Below are positions 54,201 to 60,610 of a DNA stretch of 64,000 nucleotides, one piece after another. Below the pieces are notes generated by a model that had not been told where the DNA came from, searched no databases, and saw only the letters and a list, made by a program, of their open reading frames with translations. How positions within the stretch are numbered: position 1 is the stretch's first letter; each line of letters opens with the position of its first letter. This stretch comes from Pedobacter quisquiliarum (GTDB taxonomy: Bacteria > Bacteroidota > Bacteroidia > Sphingobacteriales > Sphingobacteriaceae). The position numbers and the translations under genes are program-made. The stretch is taken from assembly GCF_014642175.1 (NCBI RefSeq), contig NZ_BMIL01000003.1, forward strand, positions 248,001-312,000, read 5' to 3'.

Positions 54201-54260
54201 TCTATGCACAAGCCAGGATTATCGGCTTACAGCGACGTGTCTCAAATAAAAGCTAAATAA
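48213..54260 (+). CDS. Alpha-2-macroglobulin family protein with TonB-receptor plug-like insert, no thioester
   Basis: A 2015-residue exported protein with a signal peptide (cleavage near ASSQ, about 27). After an N-terminal region of about 370 residues come the macroglobulin domains: MG2-type MEIFTDRSIYRPGQIVHYKLILM at about 590, GGFRVEEYKRPTVEL at about 700, and an A2M region with RNFNE..FFHPQLQADRDGYFSFSYTMPESATTWNWKMLAHT. Within it, at about 1170-1252, is a SusC/TonB plug-like segment (LNEVVVVGYA, LIIVDGKVF, MVILKDQEAVAIYGSKAAHGAIVIST). The alpha-alpha toroid contains SETAEQ with Thr1493 where thioester homologues have Cys. Probably periplasmic or surface protein involved in envelope protease defence or binding. 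A single-gene unit. Confidence 0.85.
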   Translation: MRKLSSTMQGYLLCLLLLFICSPASSQTHDPAARLQLFETLEANLRNNRALQSTAQQLNELKVQAIAAQDDISHARSRYDLLIIRDKQTEDSLYFQNSAFMDTLIDSRSTSPTLKVLMYLLRAHRLAAFEVRPQRFNTAAYRSSKLKVDYAALSYKQRNEMIDGDYASALKINAVKGNPSALSWLPIDPECLTLNESLEDIVRAAQIVWFSQRYNDPPSIQSRKNKMLQLSSPAFRKKLDSLSMKVDQQNPSALLAYRNWIHETQRNPEKSTFVEALARQYMYSTTTNDSIQSEAYVRYLQNSSTSKYQSVKLHAIYQLCLLWNEQGNGYAEHPQFQFHRKKALDLYEQNAEAFKNHPVYDQPLADMARQIRAAGIQVVLEDKQLPDQQIPIKVKYKNTAVLYYRIIRITAAEGVDKLNEKFDPAWLTARPVAQGSFDLSLPDDHQLHDAKLNLPKLPIGSYRLLFAKHVLGEDTTSLNGLTFQVTSIAAINDDKKIFILNRSTGVPLAGARVQYLQQLGSKKQPAVFRVKKDGHVDLPEQPAGSLLISKPGDTLRYTIYDSGYRTARMGQDQDDADDLLDFYSDQLRMEIFTDRSIYRPGQIVHYKLILMTRNPKTQQPMLLNKENLGSATFARWMKAFVKNGDNKIKLTDPFGKVIDSAIITINNFSSFAGSFIISKQAALGSWYVRPATNYTASNAGGFRVEEYKRPTVELSMEKQQEMRYPGQRIDVNLKVRAFSGATLNNTPISYTITRNFYHPWDQHRGRLYTEIPAMHKLADTTLYTDAKGNVSFSIDDAALRKYDIKDDQRYQIRYSIIAKAVDATGESTVLEASIDVSSRPVDIAVDVEETYDRQNLSDLPLETTNIFEGLLSRPVHVQLFRNGATSTDTSLVKTLVLDTVVYTGKGGKIHLSKDKVSTGYFHLVLTSMEGGRTLGFTEYNFSVFDSKSIAVPEADVNYIAASTVKPGEEITWYSSGKKDNYTIYKVMYNDGSDGRKVISIYMTKAEQAGLRTWTFRVPKKIVGKLLLQRISVSDNEIKRFEKELLIERKEIAEEPAVVVENYRSILAPGAKASAKVSLKTKDAKVASELLTTVYDATLDQLNKHRWHLPTMDAPQVYLANPWSYTITNERLKGDVPANQPWIYPKKYATADLTPLLMGRAMDLETYQKMSLNEVVVVGYAQRSQRIQLRGNTSLAGNKQALIIVDGKVFVGDMDSLDPARIRDMVILKDQEAVAIYGSKAAHGAIVISTSGKIVLPGMEDVPVKIRKNFNETAFFHPQLQADRDGYFSFSYTMPESATTWNWKMLAHTAKGTFSYLERTIQTQLNLMVQPNVPRFLYQGDQLQIQSRISNLDTLAISGTAKLKIEDAVTGADLTSIITAESNFAFSLQGKTSTAVTYALRIPAKQTNPLKVIVTATSGSVADAEEHILPILSTRIFLQQQQPIKNAGQTAAGIAAPKLPADAELQGLSVSINQKPTASLLYALPSLANGRSETAEQIFDKIYAHIVAMNLLQRDTTLRSAFMKSKDSAEQAEDSTHVLLKEITADLMPRLGLNTHVATQQRALSALLDSVTARQKVGQQLEKLYKLQQSGGGMAWFDGGRPNADVSAYVLAGFGRLQPHFGWMNLASDPSFDTFLQKLLADQRELATTGKTGFMNLKSLYAVSYWLKTYPLTAANQEAAALQLEKAWSAANTLSLEQQALLIINTFRYVGPKHRLYAKAYEQLENIRQLAIEDEQNGLRWKAIADGENMDRSAEETLALVAEAFEESGKYDGLDAKLVKWLLTTRSVESWQTMAGTAAAIGLLQKQKIDLQEGTKSMVVNVDDHVLVVSDDLLKGKPMDYISLKEIPKNIKVSATGTGTAGDLTWYYFANPDRQEHLNKALKIEKALYVSRAGEGLQKITPTTVLKAGERVQVRLKVETATNLKFVHIKDGRAAAFEPQQVKSGYQYTEKVGFYQVTRDTGAEFFVEMLPRGITEFTYDLVVAQGGTFHNGPATVQSMHKPGLSAYSDVSQIKAK

Positions 54261-54323
54261 CAGCCGTTAAGACAATAAACCAGCGGCACAAATTTATATT
54301 TGCAAGTACTTACAACAAGAAAA

Positions 54324-54665
54324 ATGGAAGCACAAATTATCGAGCTACTTACTAAACTAAAAACAGCAAGTATCCAGTTTACCGATGTGATCGCGTTTAT
54401 AGAATCACATTACCAGCATACACCCACCGCATTCAGGAACGGAGCAGTTTACAACGAAGCAACACAAAACCAGGGCAGTGCAAAGGTCTTCAGCTTCGCA
54501 AAACTCAACGGGCTAGAGCAAGCAGACACCCTACTCTTGTTTGCAGAACATTACAAAGCGGTAACCGAAAACCCTGAAGGTACAGATCACCAGAACATCA
54601 GGCAGTTCATGCTCCATGGCTGGGCAGGCATCACCTTTGAAGGTGAAGCGCTGGTCCGGATATAA
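54324..54665 (+). CDS. HopJ type III effector family protein
   Basis: A 113-residue protein of the HopJ family (PF08888): an FTDVIAFIESHYQHTPTAFRNG motif, then NQGSAKVFSFAKLNGLEQADTLLLFAEHY and NIRQFMLHGWAGITFEGEAL. Despite the name, the family is common in bacteria without type III secretion. Its role is unknown. The ATG at 54324 fits the family. Its last nine codons are the first unit of a 27-bp tandem repeat that continues in frame beyond the stop. Confidence 0.82.
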   Translation: MEAQIIELLTKLKTASIQFTDVIAFIESHYQHTPTAFRNGAVYNEATQNQGSAKVFSFAKLNGLEQADTLLLFAEHYKAVTENPEGTDHQNIRQFMLHGWAGITFEGEALVRI

Positions 54666-54721
54666 AGAGGCGAAGCACTGGTAAGGATATAAAAAGGCGA
54701 AGCAATAGTGTGGCTATAAAC
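54641..54721 (+). repeat. Three in-frame 27-bp units across and beyond the hopJ stop
   Basis: Units 54641-54667, 54668-54694 and 54695-54721 each contain a TAA at the same place. In the gene frame they read (E)GEALVRI-stop, (R)GEALVRI-stop and (K)GEAIVWL-stop. Between units 1 and 2 four of the codon differences are synonymous. Confidence 0.88.
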
Positions 54722-54748
54722 TAGCTAGCTTCTCAGGTAAAAAAAGGA

Positions 54749-54790
54749 ATTCAGTTGAAGCATCTTGCATCTGCTCAACTGAATATTATT
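54749..54790. terminator. Terminator between hopJ and an outer-membrane protein gene
   Basis: Stem attcagttga / tcaactgaat with a 16-base loop, flanked by an A-run on the left and a T-rich stretch on the right, fits a bidirectional terminator. Confidence 0.7.
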
Positions 54791-55527
54791 TACAAAGTCA
54801 AACTGAGCTTAACCTGAAAGTTCGTTGCTTTCATTTTCTCCTTGCCAAAGGTGTAGCTGCCATTTTCCAGGGCCTGGTATCTGTTCTTAACGCTTCCGGA
54901 GACAACATCTAGTGCGATGCCTATCGCTTTTCTACGAAGCGTGAGCCCGAAATTTGTCTGCACGCCAAACCCAATCCGGTTCTTTACGCTTTCTGAATCG
55001 TAGTTATCGTCGTTTTCACCCGATAAATCATCGGTGAATGAAAAGTTGCGGGTATCATTACCTTCTTGATCCATCTCATAGTAGCTGACGTCGAAAAACC
55101 GGAAGGTGGGTGCCAGCTGTATACGTGCATCTACCACGACTTTCTCAATGAGGTTAAATGATACAACCGGGCCGATCTTCGTGGATGCTGCAACAGCGAG
55201 TGCTTCGCCGCCTGTTCCATAAGGCTGCCCATTTGCTGCACCATAGGCATCCCATTGGTCCAGTTCGTTGTAATTCAGGGAAAAGTAGGTCCAGTCAATT
55301 CCATAGTTTAGGGGTGCAATCAAGCTTCGATCCTGAAAATAGAAAATCCTGCCCATCTCCAGGACATAGCCTTGTGCAGCACCAAAATTCCCATCCAGGA
55401 CATTTTGCTTTGGGCTTAGGTTAAATTCTAGATCACCTCCCAAAGCGTTTAGGCCAAGGCGTAAGTACCCGGAGCGAAATACAGAACGTGATTGCGCATG
55501 AACGCCGGCAATCATAAAGAAAGTCAT
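54790..55527 (-). CDS. Outer-membrane beta-barrel-like protein with out-of-frame signal start
   Basis: A 245-residue protein rich in alternating aromatic/hydrophobic strands and ending in a typical barrel strand (TNFQVKLSLTL), so probably an outer-membrane beta-barrel of unknown role. The first in-frame ATG at 55527 gives MTFFMIAGVHAQ, a signal peptide lacking its positive start. Just upstream, ATG-AAAAAA-GC at 55553 would supply Met-Lys-Lys if the reading slipped back one base on the A6 run, giving M-K-K-S-Y-L-L-L-V and then MTFF. Either the A-run lost a base, or slippage is used, or the short form is real. Confidence 0.7.
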   Translation of the reverse strand: MTFFMIAGVHAQSRSVFRSGYLRLGLNALGGDLEFNLSPKQNVLDGNFGAAQGYVLEMGRIFYFQDRSLIAPLNYGIDWTYFSLNYNELDQWDAYGAANGQPYGTGGEALAVAASTKIGPVVSFNLIEKVVVDARIQLAPTFRFFDVSYYEMDQEGNDTRNFSFTDDLSGENDDNYDSESVKNRIGFGVQTNFGLTLRRKAIGIALDVVSGSVKNRYQALENGSYTFGKEKMKATNFQVKLSLTL

Positions 55528-55769
55528 GACAAGTAGAAGATAGCTTTTTTCATGTTCGTTAGTTTAGATAAAGAATTTAGGTTGTTGGTTCATTGATAAA
55601 CTTCATCATTAATCATCAATTCAGAAATCACTACTTGTAGCGGTTTTTATTAGGATTAAGCCGTTTTGTTGTGGATACCTTGTTGCAGGCTGGACCGAAA
55701 TTTGCAATAATGAAAATGATAACTTGCGCCCGCTTTTCAGGTTACAAGCAGCAATTAAACTACGAACCC

Positions 55770-56408
55770 ATGAAATTTAACTTTGTCTTTTCCATCCTTT
55801 TTCTTGCAAGTTGTATTTGCGTTTCTTGCGGCTCCAATTCAAAAGATGCCGTAAATACCGGAAGCAGACAATCAACAGACAGCTCGAGCGTATCCGGGAT
55901 TCCTTCTCCTGCGGTGACTGTACCTGCAGATTCACTCATTGTAGCTGGACGTTCCATTGGCGATCTAGAACTCGACACAGATGCAGCAGGAATAATGAAC
56001 AAGTATGGTCGGCCGGACGCAGGAGATGCAGCTATGGGGAAAGCCGTGTCAACCTGGTTTGAAGGGCATGATACTGCAGGATATTCACTATCTATTTTTA
56101 CATCGAAAGATGTAGGTAACAGTGAGACCGCCTTGATCAAGCAGGTTCGCGTTACCGCGCCCAGCTATAAAACCGAGCAGGGCATTGGAACTTCTGTTCT
56201 GCTTTCCCAATTAAAAAAGAATTTCAATCTGCAACAGCAAAAAGGATATAAATTGAACCAGCAAGAAGTAGAGGTTTATGCCGACTCAGCTGGGATAGCG
56301 TTTGAAATTGACAAACAGGGGAGATGTATCGGCATCGTCGTGTATCCCGCAGGATCGCTTCATCCAGATACCTACGCCAGGTTTCTTCCAGGCATGCAAA
56401 TTAAATAG
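55770..56408 (+). CDS. Predicted lipoprotein, unknown function
   Basis: A 212-residue protein with a lipoprotein signal (MKFNFVFSILFLASCICVSCG, likely lipid Cys at 20). A Ser/Thr-rich linker of about 40 residues follows, then a domain with an ELDTDAAGIMNKYGRPDAGDAAMGKAV region and QVRVTAPSYKTEQGIGTSVLLSQLKKNF. The latter half resembles small BLIP/SmpA-like repeats only loosely. The frame runs back to 55671, but the signal peptide fixes the start. A Dph6-like gene follows 8 bases later. Confidence 0.7.
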   Translation: MKFNFVFSILFLASCICVSCGSNSKDAVNTGSRQSTDSSSVSGIPSPAVTVPADSLIVAGRSIGDLELDTDAAGIMNKYGRPDAGDAAMGKAVSTWFEGHDTAGYSLSIFTSKDVGNSETALIKQVRVTAPSYKTEQGIGTSVLLSQLKKNFNLQQQKGYKLNQQEVEVYADSAGIAFEIDKQGRCIGIVVYPAGSLHPDTYARFLPGMQIK

Positions 56409-56416
56409 CAGCATCG

Positions 56417-57115
56417 TTGGACAAGCTTAAAACTTTCTTCAATTGGAGTACAGGTAAAGATTCGGCTATGGCTTTGTATCTTTTGCTACAAGACCCCATG
56501 TACAGTGTTGACATGCTGGTCACTACTGTAAATCATCACCATGATCGTGTAACTATGCACGGCCTACGACGGGAATTGCTAATGATGCAAGTAAAAGCAT
56601 TGAATATTCCGGCCGTGACGATTGAATTACCTGAACAACCGGACATGGCTACATACGAATCTGCAACCGGCGCAGCGCTAAACGCATTGAAAGCTCAACA
56701 TTTTGATCGTGCGGCTTTTGGCGACATATTCCTGGAGGATTTAAGGGCTTATAGAGAACAGCAGATGGCTGGATATGGCTTCAAGACGATATTCCCTCTA
56801 TGGCAAAAAGACTCCAAGTTACTATTACAGGAGTTTATAAGCCGGGGATTTCAGGCTATTGTGGTCTGCGTAGATGCGAACAAGCTTGATGCCTCCTTCG
56901 CGGGCAGATTGATTGACGAAAGTTTTATCGCAGATCTTCCTGAAGGTGTTGACCCATGTGGAGAAAACGGAGAGTATCACACCTTTTGCTTTGATGGTCC
57001 AATTTTTAAGACGCCGATTCCATTCAGGATTGGGGAACGGATATACAGGGCGTATGATGCACCTGGAGACGCAGGAAAAGCAGAATTCTGGTTTTGTGAT
57101 ATACTAGCGCCATAG
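56417..57115 (+). CDS. Diphthine-ammonia ligase-like ATP pyrophosphatase (Dph6/DUF71)
   Basis: A 232-residue PP-loop ATPase. The N-terminus FFNWSTGKDSAMALYLL is the SxGKDS nucleotide motif, and GVDPCGENGEYHTFCFDGPIF is the Dph6 C-terminal signature. The TTG at 56417 is used as start, because the P-loop begins about ten residues later and no ATG precedes it. In bacteria, which lack diphthamide, the family's substrate is unknown. It follows the lipoprotein gene by 8 bases. Confidence 0.85.
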   Translation: MDKLKTFFNWSTGKDSAMALYLLLQDPMYSVDMLVTTVNHHHDRVTMHGLRRELLMMQVKALNIPAVTIELPEQPDMATYESATGAALNALKAQHFDRAAFGDIFLEDLRAYREQQMAGYGFKTIFPLWQKDSKLLLQEFISRGFQAIVVCVDANKLDASFAGRLIDESFIADLPEGVDPCGENGEYHTFCFDGPIFKTPIPFRIGERIYRAYDAPGDAGKAEFWFCDILAP

Positions 57116-57134
57116 CTCACCGGGGAACAAAAAA

Positions 57135-57209
57135 GCCTATACCAGGAGTCGACAAGCCATTACCTAGGTGTTTAGCCCTGTTAACCCCTTGTCGCCCCCC
57201 TGTATAGGC
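57135..57209. ncRNA. Long imperfect hairpin between Dph6-like and efp genes
   Basis: Arms of 22 bases at 57135-57156 and 57188-57209 pair at 18 positions (perfect outer 8 and inner 7) around a 31-base loop. There is no adjacent T-run in the + direction. On the minus strand it follows efp by about 50 bases, so it may protect or end the efp mRNA, or be a small RNA. The type is a guess. Confidence 0.4.
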
Positions 57210-57258
57210 CCTGTGAACACCTTGTTTACTTCGATATTGTTGCGAAGCCAATTGCTGT

Positions 57259-57819
57259 TTATTTCACACGTTCCACATACTCGCCAGTACGGGTGTCTAC
57301 TTTAATTCTGTCGCCTTGGTTCACGAACAAAGGAACTTTAAGTTCTACGCCGTTTTCAGTAGTTGCGGTCTTTAGTGCGCCTGAGGAGGTATCACCTTTT
57401 ACAGCTGGCTCAGAATAGGTAATCTCAAGCTCAACAAAGTTGGGTGCCTGCGCCATAATTGGTTCTTCACCTTCCAGAGAAACCAAAACATCCATGCCTT
57501 CTTTGATGAATCTTGCCGACTGTCCAAACAAAGCTTTTGAAACGCTAAATTGTTCAAAAGTGTTGTTGTCCATTACTACGAAATAATCACCTTCCTCATA
57601 TAAGTATTGGTAGTCGTTGGTCTCTACGCGACAAATCTCTACTTGCTCGTCTGTGTTTAAACGTGCTTCAACGATACGTGATGTTTTTATATTACGAAAT
57701 TTACCTAAGTAGAATGCTCCACCTTTCCCTGGTGTACGGTGTATAAATTCCACAACCGTTACCAGCTCCCCGTTGAACCGTAATATATTTCCTACTTTGA
57801 TTTCAGATGCCTTAGCCAT
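57259..57819 (-). CDS. efp: Elongation factor P
   Basis: A 186-residue translation factor that relieves ribosome stalling at polyproline. The N-terminal KOW-like domain shows IKVGNILRFNGELVTVVEFIHRTPGKGGAFYLGKFRN, with the tip Lys32 in PGKGG at the position modified in other bacteria. The OB domains end VDTRTGEYVERVK, the EF-P signature. Length is standard. No EpmA/EarP-type modifier is seen in this window. Confidence 0.95.
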   Translation of the reverse strand: MAKASEIKVGNILRFNGELVTVVEFIHRTPGKGGAFYLGKFRNIKTSRIVEARLNTDEQVEICRVETNDYQYLYEEGDYFVVMDNNTFEQFSVSKALFGQSARFIKEGMDVLVSLEGEEPIMAQAPNFVELEITYSEPAVKGDTSSGALKTATTENGVELKVPLFVNQGDRIKVDTRTGEYVERVK

Positions 57820-58034
57820 ATTGATTTAAAATTTGTGCCCAAATATAGATGCTTATTTGAATTAATACGTGCAGCGGCAATATATTGTTGTTGTTCTAGA
57901 CTGGAATATGAACCGATTTCTTGTCATAAGACAAGTGCATAAGTGGTATGATGCATTAGTTTTGAATATCGGGAATGATGCACATGGCCGCCGCGTAATC
58001 ATATGGCCTAATCACTTAAATTTAATCTTGAATC

Positions 58035-58499
58035 ATGGAAAGACTTGAATTTACAACTGAAATCAATGCACCGGTAGAAAAGGTGTTCAACACCATGCTG
58101 GCACCGGAGACCTATAAACAATGGACGGCAGTGTTCTCGCCAACGTCAGCCTATGAAGGCGAATGGGCGCAGGATGCAAAAATCATGTTCACCATGTTAG
58201 ATAACGATGGCAAACGTGGGGGGATGGTCGGAATTGTTGAGCAGTATGTACCAAACAAGGTTGTGTCCGTCCGGTTTATTGGTGTACTGGATGGTGACAA
58301 CGAAATCACAGAAGGTGATGCCATTCAGTCCTTTGTGGGGAATTATGAGAACTATTACTTTGAAAGCATCAATCACGGCACAAGCGTCCGCGTTGAGGTG
58401 GATGTAGATGCGGAATACCGCAGTTATATGCTGGAGACCTATCCACGGAGCTTAACAATCCTGAAGCAAATCGCCGAAGCTGATGAAAACTTACGATAG
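58035..58499 (+). CDS. SRPBCC/AHSA1-like protein
   Basis: A 154-residue helix-grip protein: MERLEFTTEINAPVEKVFNTMLAPETYKQWT at the start, then VEQYVPNKVVSVRFIGVL and a long C-terminal helix SYMLETYPRSLTILKQIAE. This is the AHSA1-like/Bet v1 group. Its stop overlaps the start of the DUF1801 gene by 17 bases, so the two are translationally coupled. Such pairs are common in Bacteroidota. Ligand unknown. Confidence 0.82.
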   Translation: MERLEFTTEINAPVEKVFNTMLAPETYKQWTAVFSPTSAYEGEWAQDAKIMFTMLDNDGKRGGMVGIVEQYVPNKVVSVRFIGVLDGDNEITEGDAIQSFVGNYENYYFESINHGTSVRVEVDVDAEYRSYMLETYPRSLTILKQIAEADENLR

Positions 58500-58836
58500 T
58501 ATTTCCGCCTATATTGAAGCTTGCCCGGCTGAACATCGAACGCTGCTCGAACAACTTCGCGCCATTATTCAAAAGAATGTACCTACTGCCCAAGAGACGA
58601 TCAGCTATGGCATTCCAACTTTCAAACTTCGCGGAAATCTTATCCATTTTGGCTTAGCGAAAAAGCATATAGGACTGTATCCAGGCGCTGCCGCAGTTGA
58701 AGCTTTCAAGGAAGCGCTTGGAGCATACAAGACAAGCAAAGGTGCCATTCAGTTGCCGCTAGAAGAGGAGCTGCCAATAGGTCTAATCGAAGACATCCTG
58801 CGCTTCAGCGTTGCAGCGCAAACAAAGTCGGCATAG
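58483..58836 (+). CDS. DUF1801 protein
   Basis: A 117-residue DUF1801/YdhG-like protein. It shows the IQKNVPTAQETISYGIPTFKLRGNLIHFGLAKKHIGLYPG core and the C-terminal KGAIQLPLEEELPIGLIEDILRF, both family hallmarks. The fold is known but the function is not. It is overlapped by the SRPBCC gene. Confidence 0.85.
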   Translation: MKTYDSISAYIEACPAEHRTLLEQLRAIIQKNVPTAQETISYGIPTFKLRGNLIHFGLAKKHIGLYPGAAAVEAFKEALGAYKTSKGAIQLPLEEELPIGLIEDILRFSVAAQTKSA

Positions 58837-58962
58837 AGGCAACTGCATAACCTTACCAGTATTTCATTAGCTTTTGCGCAGATATGGATCTTGCATGCTA
58901 TTAATGTTTCGTATTTAAGTGTTTAACCTGCTGCAGCTTAAATTTATTTCCGATCTTCAGGT

Positions 58963-59703
58963 ATGGCTACACGGAGAATAACGTTTTTGCTGCCCTTACT
59001 GTTGAGTTTAACTTTTTCCGCTTGCGGACAGCAGTCGAACGATGGCACCTATTCATACAAATCACCATCAAGGGACGGTATAGGAAAGGTCTACATGGAC
59101 CGGGAAATTGCCAGTGTCATGAGCTTTGATGGGGTGGACTGGCTGGAGCGAAACAGCCGCACCACAGAAGAAAACACCAATCTTGCAATCAAAAAACTTC
59201 CCATAACCAAGAACAGTGTTGTTGCTGACGTAGGTGCCGGCTCGGGCTTTTATGCATTCAGGATTGCGAAACGTGTTCCGGAAGGCAAGGTTTATGCGGT
59301 AGAAATTCAAGACGACGCCATAAAATATCTGGTGGAAAAAAGTAAATCCTTGAACTTGAACAACGTTCAGGTGCTAAAGGGCAGCATCAAAAGCACGGGT
59401 TTGCCGGACAGCAGCATAGATCTTCTGATTATGGTGGATGTTTACCATGAGCTGGAATTCCCTATGGAATACCTGCAGTCCATCAAGCGGGCGCTAAAAC
59501 CGACAGGAAAACTCTTGTTGCTTGAATATAAGGCAGAGGATCCGGCGGTAGAAATTAAGGCGGCACATAAGATGAGCGTTAAACAGGTGCAGCGTGAACT
59601 TTCTGCTAATGGCTTCCGTATGGTTCAGCAAGGTAGCTTTCTACCACTCCAGCACTTTTTAGTTTTTGAAAAGCAGGAATCAGCAAACATTAAACGTAAG
59701 TAG
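58963..59703 (+). CDS. Lipoprotein with class I SAM-methyltransferase domain
   Basis: A 246-residue protein. A lipoprotein signal (MATRRITFLLPLLLSLTFSAC, Cys at 21) precedes a class I methyltransferase domain: motif I VVADVGAGSGFYAFRIA at about 88-104, AVEIQDD with the acidic strand-2 residue, SIDLLIMVDVYHELEFP as motif IV and LLLLEY. The catalytic-looking domain and the lipid anchor would place a SAM-dependent fold outside the cytoplasm. The neighbours (YciI-like and FTCD_C genes) give no clue to the substrate. Confidence 0.82.
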   Translation: MATRRITFLLPLLLSLTFSACGQQSNDGTYSYKSPSRDGIGKVYMDREIASVMSFDGVDWLERNSRTTEENTNLAIKKLPITKNSVVADVGAGSGFYAFRIAKRVPEGKVYAVEIQDDAIKYLVEKSKSLNLNNVQVLKGSIKSTGLPDSSIDLLIMVDVYHELEFPMEYLQSIKRALKPTGKLLLLEYKAEDPAVEIKAAHKMSVKQVQRELSANGFRMVQQGSFLPLQHFLVFEKQESANIKRK

Positions 59704-59740
59704 GGGTTTTTAGCTAATATTGCATAATCGCCAAATTTCT

Positions 59741-60031
59741 ATGAAACAATACCTTATTACCGGCTACGACCATACAGATACTGAAGCATTGGAACGCCGA
59801 ATGGGCGTGCGTGAGCTGCACCTCGAACGTGTTCGTAAACTTAAACAAAGCGGAAATCACATTCTTGGCGGCGCGATATTGAATGATCAGGGAATGATGA
59901 TTGGTTCAATGATGGTCATGCAGTTTGAGACGGAAGAAGCATTAAACGAGTGGTTGGAGCACGAAGTTTACATCACCGCAAAAGTTTGGGACCGGGTAGA
60001 CATACGCCCGTTTCGTGTAGCCGAGTTATAG
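59741..60031 (+). CDS. YciI-like protein
   Basis: A 96-residue small protein of the YCII family: MKQYLITGYDHTDTEALERRMGVRELHLERVRKL, with the His/Asp core, then ILGGAILNDQGMMIGSMMVMQFETEEALNEWLEHEVYI. The ATG at 59741 gives the standard start. The frame extends to 59720. Members form dimeric ferredoxin-like folds and may be small lyases; the role here is not known. Confidence 0.82.
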   Translation: MKQYLITGYDHTDTEALERRMGVRELHLERVRKLKQSGNHILGGAILNDQGMMIGSMMVMQFETEEALNEWLEHEVYITAKVWDRVDIRPFRVAEL

Positions 60032-60052
60032 TTCGCAACAACCGGATCAGCT

Positions 60053-60610
60053 ATGCATGTTCTTGAGCTTACCCTTAAGCAGTTTCTGAGTAAAACGAAT
60101 CAGGAGCGACCGGAAATTACCGGTGGCTGTGTGTTAATGACGAATGCCAGCCTTACTGCTGCAATGATCCTGATGGGCTTGCGCATCAGCCTGAAGAAAT
60201 CAGGCGCAACTGCCGACAGACGTTTTCTGAGGGCCAAAATTAAAGCACTTTCTTCCATCCAGATACATTTGGCAGACGCTGCAGAGGCAGACCTACTGGC
60301 CTTTGATGAATATCGCAGCATATTGAAATCCAAGGCTAAAAGTCGGCCGCAGAAACTTGAAGCTGCGTTGGAGCAGGCGACAGATTCGCTGCTGTCGATC
60401 TGCAAGGTCTTGAACCAGGCAATATTTCACACAAATGAAAGCAAGTCTTACACACATGTATCGGTGCTAAGCGATATCATCGCTGGCAAGCTAATCTTGG
60501 AGGCGGTGTTCAATGCCCTGATCGCACTAGCAGAAGGAAATATGAATGCTATGCCGGAGCAAGCGAAAGCAAAGTATGATCGCTGGAAGGATCGCCTGCA
60601 AGCGGTTTAG
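60053..60610 (+). CDS. Cyclodeaminase/cyclohydrolase (FTCD_C) family protein
   Basis: A 185-residue, almost all-helical protein with the FTCD_C pattern: LTLKQFLSKTNQERPEITGGCVLMTNASLTAAMILMGLRIS, helices in the middle and a GKLILEAVFNALIALAEGNM block near the end. Family members act on formimino- or methenyl-folates. It lacks an obvious partner ligase here, so the reaction is not claimed. The 3' end overlaps the convergent Omp85 gene by 4 bases. Confidence 0.75.
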   Translation: MHVLELTLKQFLSKTNQERPEITGGCVLMTNASLTAAMILMGLRISLKKSGATADRRFLRAKIKALSSIQIHLADAAEADLLAFDEYRSILKSKAKSRPQKLEAALEQATDSLLSICKVLNQAIFHTNESKSYTHVSVLSDIIAGKLILEAVFNALIALAEGNMNAMPEQAKAKYDRWKDRLQAV

